Below, piece by piece: positions 61,073-64,000 of a stretch of 64,000 nucleotides of DNA. The DNA comes from Heterobilharzia americana (lineage: Eukaryota; Platyhelminthes; Trematoda; Strigeidida; Schistosomatidae). The stretch is taken from the NCBI GenBank assembly GCA_944470555.2, contig OX104129.1, positions 52,485,998-52,549,997 on the forward strand. The letters are read 5' to 3'. The notes below the pieces were generated by a model, which was not told the DNA's origin, searched no databases, and worked only from the letters and a program-made list of their open reading frames with translations. How positions within the stretch are numbered: position 1 is the stretch's first letter; every line of letters starts with the position of its first letter. Both the position numbers and the translations under genes were made by a program.

Positions 61073-61301
61073 GTGGACTTTATGGAGGTGCCAGTGCGAT
61101 TAAGCTTAGACTTTTACCACTTCTTGGTTCCGGTACTGTATTCTCTGGTTTCACTGTTGGACCACAAACATCGATTCCTCATGTGTTTTCTCCTAAACCA
61201 TATGAATCCAACTTTTCAAAATATTCCAGATTAAATATTGAAGATAAGAGTGAATTTGATCCAGTTGAAACACGTCATGAAAATAACCGATTGCGAGACC
61301 A
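61073..61301 (+). CDS. Unidentified protein, exon D
   Basis: A 229-bp exon between TTTTCGATTAAG and a consensus GTGAGT donor. It is open in the phase left by exons B or C: GLYGGASAIKLRLLPLLGSG, then TVFSGFTVGPQTSIPHVFS, ending ETRHENNRLRDQ. The Gly-rich start, Pro/Ser middle and charged end give no family that I recognise. Codon content and paired splice sites make a real exon likely. The gene continues beyond 61301, but further exons were not found. Confidence 0.65.
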
Positions 61302-62449
61302 GTGAGTTCACAATGTTACTTTAAATAAATCTAGTTTGTGGAATAAATGTGAATAAACTGTATGGTTTTTAAAGAATATACATTTACTCGCTCTGTTTAA
61401 ACCAATAATATTTGTTAACTCAATTAGACTGTGTTCAACTGTTACGAGAAGTAGAATTTAAATATCATGTAGTGGTAGATTTTCTGACATATATCAAAAG
61501 AAAACAAACGATTGGAAAACTAGTCAATTTTGAACACACAAAGCTTTTAGTCTGAATTGCCTACAGGATCAGTCTGTATACACGACTGTTGTATGACAGA
61601 GTTTTCGATGCTTATATTCTGTTCATCTACTACTGTTCCATTTTTGCTGATAACAAGTCATTTATTTGGCAATATCTGGAGAGGATTTATTACTAAATAA
61701 AACACTTTACTTGGAGATTTGTGAGGATTTATTAACTTCACGCTGGTATTCAGCAGCTTGTGATGAATGCAAACTTAAGATATTTTATTTTTTTCAAAAA
61801 ACTAAGTATTCGTGATAACCTGATATAAAATAATTCAGTAACTACACTCGAATAGTCTTATAATAACCTTTAACCCGAATGATATGTTGTTTTGTTAACG
61901 AGTTCTGAAAAATTAGAATATTAGTATCATCAGAAACTTGTTTTACTTTAAGACCGCTATATAACCTTGTGAATTTGAGTAACAAAAAATTCGAAACAAA
62001 AAAGTATTGAAGACCGACTGTGATAAAAATTATCCTAAAGTTGTGGTCACAGATCAAAATCAGCTGGAAAACGACTAAAAACCAGATGGTATTAGTTTCG
62101 GTATCCCCAGTAGCTCTTAACTTCAAACCAAGACGGTTTCGAGCCCTGAGTACGCCAAGTTTCTCAGTGGACGTGTTAGTATACAATGAATGAGTTGGCA
62201 TTTAACGATTCAAACTTAACACATTTTGTCTCCATGCTAAGCAGCACAACTCTCTTTTAATGTCGTAGTTGTGTAACTTTCTTCATGTATGTCTTGGTTG
62301 ACACAGTAATCACTCAGTCCGGATGGTCTAAGTTCTTACTTTTCTACACTACTTTTTTACCGGCAGTTTTAAATTGCCTATCATCTTTCAATGACACAGA
62401 CAAAGTTTGGTTTGATGAAGTTATTGCTGATGATTTTGTCTAGAAAGAC
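61302..62449. other. No recognised feature
   Basis: About 1.1 kb of AT-rich sequence following exon D, probably intron. Its open frames lack any recognisable motif. Confidence 0.45.
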
Positions 62450-62905
62450 AGTTGAAAGATTCACTATTAAAGCAACTTACTCTATGAATGAAGAAAAGTC
62501 AAGATTCTTGCTGCATAGACCCAAGTTTTCAACGTCAAATTCACTTCTAGTTGTTATGCATCAGGGAATGACATCATTTAAAGAACCACTGAAAACCTGG
62601 AATCACTGGATAGCTCTTTCGTCCTAGTATAAAACTACTCAGCAGCGAGGACCCATGACCTCTTCAGGGCTTGAACTCAGGACATCCAGGCGTTACGACA
62701 AGCCCATTGCCATTGAGTCACTGGGTTGTCCACAATTTCCTAATTCTCTCAATTCGTGATATACAGTGACCTTTATTCAATGCTATCGGTCAGTATTTGT
62801 CCTCATATTCAACTAAGTTTGCCCCATTGGTCACAACTTATTATTGTGACTTTGGGAACTGCATCTCGAAGAGTTCCACTAATGAGCACTAGACAGTAAT
62901 TCACT
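62450..62905 (-). mobile_element. Hammerhead-type SINE, minus strand, nearly full length
   Basis: From a 5' block 'ctagtgctcattagtgg' (right end) through A-box-like GTGACTCAATGGCAATGGGC (62721-62702) and B-box GAGTTCAAGCCC (62678-62667) to a hammerhead position (about 62650-62600) and a tail containing 'gatgtcattccctgatg'. The hammerhead keeps GAAA and stem I remnants, but the CUGANGA box reads CTGAGTA, losing the invariant G8, and stem III is damaged. Confidence 0.7.
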
Positions 62906-63045
62906 TTTGAAATTTATGGGGATTTATAAACTCTAATTTAGCATTCATCAATGAACGACATCGGGTGAAGTATCTAGAAACCAAGAGCACTGGACAACTG
63001 TTTTTTTCTAGTACGGGACTGCTTAGCAGTGCACACTCATGACCA
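62906..63045 (-). mobile_element. Hammerhead-type SINE 3' half, minus strand
   Basis: Contains the hammerhead-to-tail part only. The core box reads CTAAGCA and the second box is an A-run, so the ribozyme is dead. The tail ends in 'aaatccccataaattt'. It lies between the two nearly full SINEs. Confidence 0.6.
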
Positions 63046-63430
63046 CACCAGTGCTCACTAGTGACACTATTCAAAATGCAGTTCCTGAATTCCTAATAAG
63101 AAGTTGTGACTAATGGAGCAAATCTAGTCGAATGTGAGGTGAAAAGTTTACCAATAATATCGAACGAAGATCGCACTATATCACGAATTGAGAGAAGTAG
63201 GAAAATGTGGGCAACTAGACTCCGATCCAGTGGCTTAACGGTAACGCGCTCACCAAGAGACCTTAAGGTCCTGGGTTCGACCTCCGATGAGGTCTCATGG
63301 ATATACTATGACGAGAAGTCTTGTACTAGGATAAAGTAGCTGTCAAGTGCTCGCACGTTTTCAATGGTTCGCTAAATGATGTCATTCCATGATTAATACC
63401 AACATGAAATTGGTAAATCCACACAAACAT
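63046..63430 (+). mobile_element. Hammerhead-type SINE, plus strand, nearly full length
   Basis: Collinear with 1738-2105: the 5' block 'cagtgctcactagtgac', A-box-like AGTGGCTTAACGGTAACG (63229-63246), B-box GGGTTCGACCTC (63273-63284), hammerhead position (63305-63355) and tail 'gatgtcattccatga'. The ribozyme core is broken: the CUGANGA box is ATGACGA with an insertion next to it, and GACGAAAC has become GATAAAGT. Confidence 0.7.
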
Positions 63431-64000
63431 CCAAATTGAAATCAGATTCATTTCTAAAAACTATTTCTTTAGATACATTTCCTCAACGTTTGTATTATTA
63501 ATTGCGAGTTAAAATAAAACAAAACCATATTCTCATTTGTCTGCAATTATTATATTCAGGCTGCTGTAAACACTTTATGTGATATGTTTTACCTTGCATT
63601 TATTGTAAAGCAATCAACAGTTTTATACTCATTGGTGAATGTATTATTGCTGTGTATTTTGAAAATGTGAAAAACTCAACACCCGAAAGATTGTTTTTGT
63701 GTTGAAATATTTTAAGTAAGGGTTAAAATTTATTCTTAAAAAAGTTAAAAATGTTTCTGGACATCATACGGAAAAAAACTCTATCCAAAACAGACATCAG
63801 TGGTGAGTGGAGGAATTCGATCGTTATCCTTGTCAAAAACACCATCTTACACCTTAACCTATCTATGTGCAAATTCAATTTAAAGGTGTACATACAGAAA
63901 TAATAAATTCATTTTGTAAAGGGTTTCAAACTTGTTTGAGGAAATGGAAGGTACATGTGAACTCCACTATATACCAGTAGAAATAAACCAATGTGTAAGA
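63431..64000. other. No recognised feature
   Basis: AT-rich right edge of the window with no open frame of note and no repeat recognised. Confidence 0.5.

Overview
The window looks like nuclear DNA of a schistosome (blood fluke), probably Schistosoma. It is AT-rich and packed with decayed non-LTR retrotransposons. Host-type exons are separated by introns of only 32-46 bp, and there are tRNA-derived SINEs carrying a hammerhead ribozyme, matching the published Sm-alpha type. Nothing is bacterial: no operons, ribosome binding sites or CRISPR. The genus is inferred from these features; the species is not resolved.

Left end to 11.3 kb: the 5' part of an NRDE2 (nuclear RNAi-defective 2) gene on the minus strand. 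Three 5' exons (11244-11184, 11146-11084, 11037-9961) are joined by 37- and 46-bp introns. An 8.8-kb intron full of transposons follows, then exon 4 (1121-858), a 38-bp intron and a tentative exon 5 (819-751). The gene runs off the left edge.

11.3-48 kb is repeat-dominated. Three transposon families recur. Family A is RTE-clade, SR2-like in type, about 3.4 kb, with a (TAA)n-like tail (5.0-8.4, 12.0-14.4 and 41.9-45.3 kb). Family B is a second apurinic-type non-LTR family with a GAT-rich tail (seven fragments, the best at 56.5-58.0 kb). Family C is CR1/SR1-like (23.1-24.8, 26.2-27.6, 47.2-48.2 and 52.6-54.9 kb). Between about 32.6 and 41.9 kb I recognise no copy of any of these. That block holds no gene I can name, but it has two short signal-peptide-like reading frames.

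48.4-50.6 kb: a seven-exon Mutator-like (MULE) transposase gene on the plus strand. It keeps the DDE residues, a FAR1-like N-terminus, a C-terminal SWIM zinc finger and six introns with good splice sites, three of them micro-introns (34, 46 and 32 bp). About four frameshifts make it a pseudogene. Curupira-type MULEs are known from schistosomes.

55.4-61.3 kb: exons of an unidentified plus-strand gene (40-bp first intron, possible 21-nt micro-exon, 229-bp exon) with a family B insertion in its large intron. 62.4-63.4 kb: a cluster of three hammerhead-type SINEs in both orientations. The one hammerhead with an intact core is at 1985-2036, inside the large NRDE2 intron.
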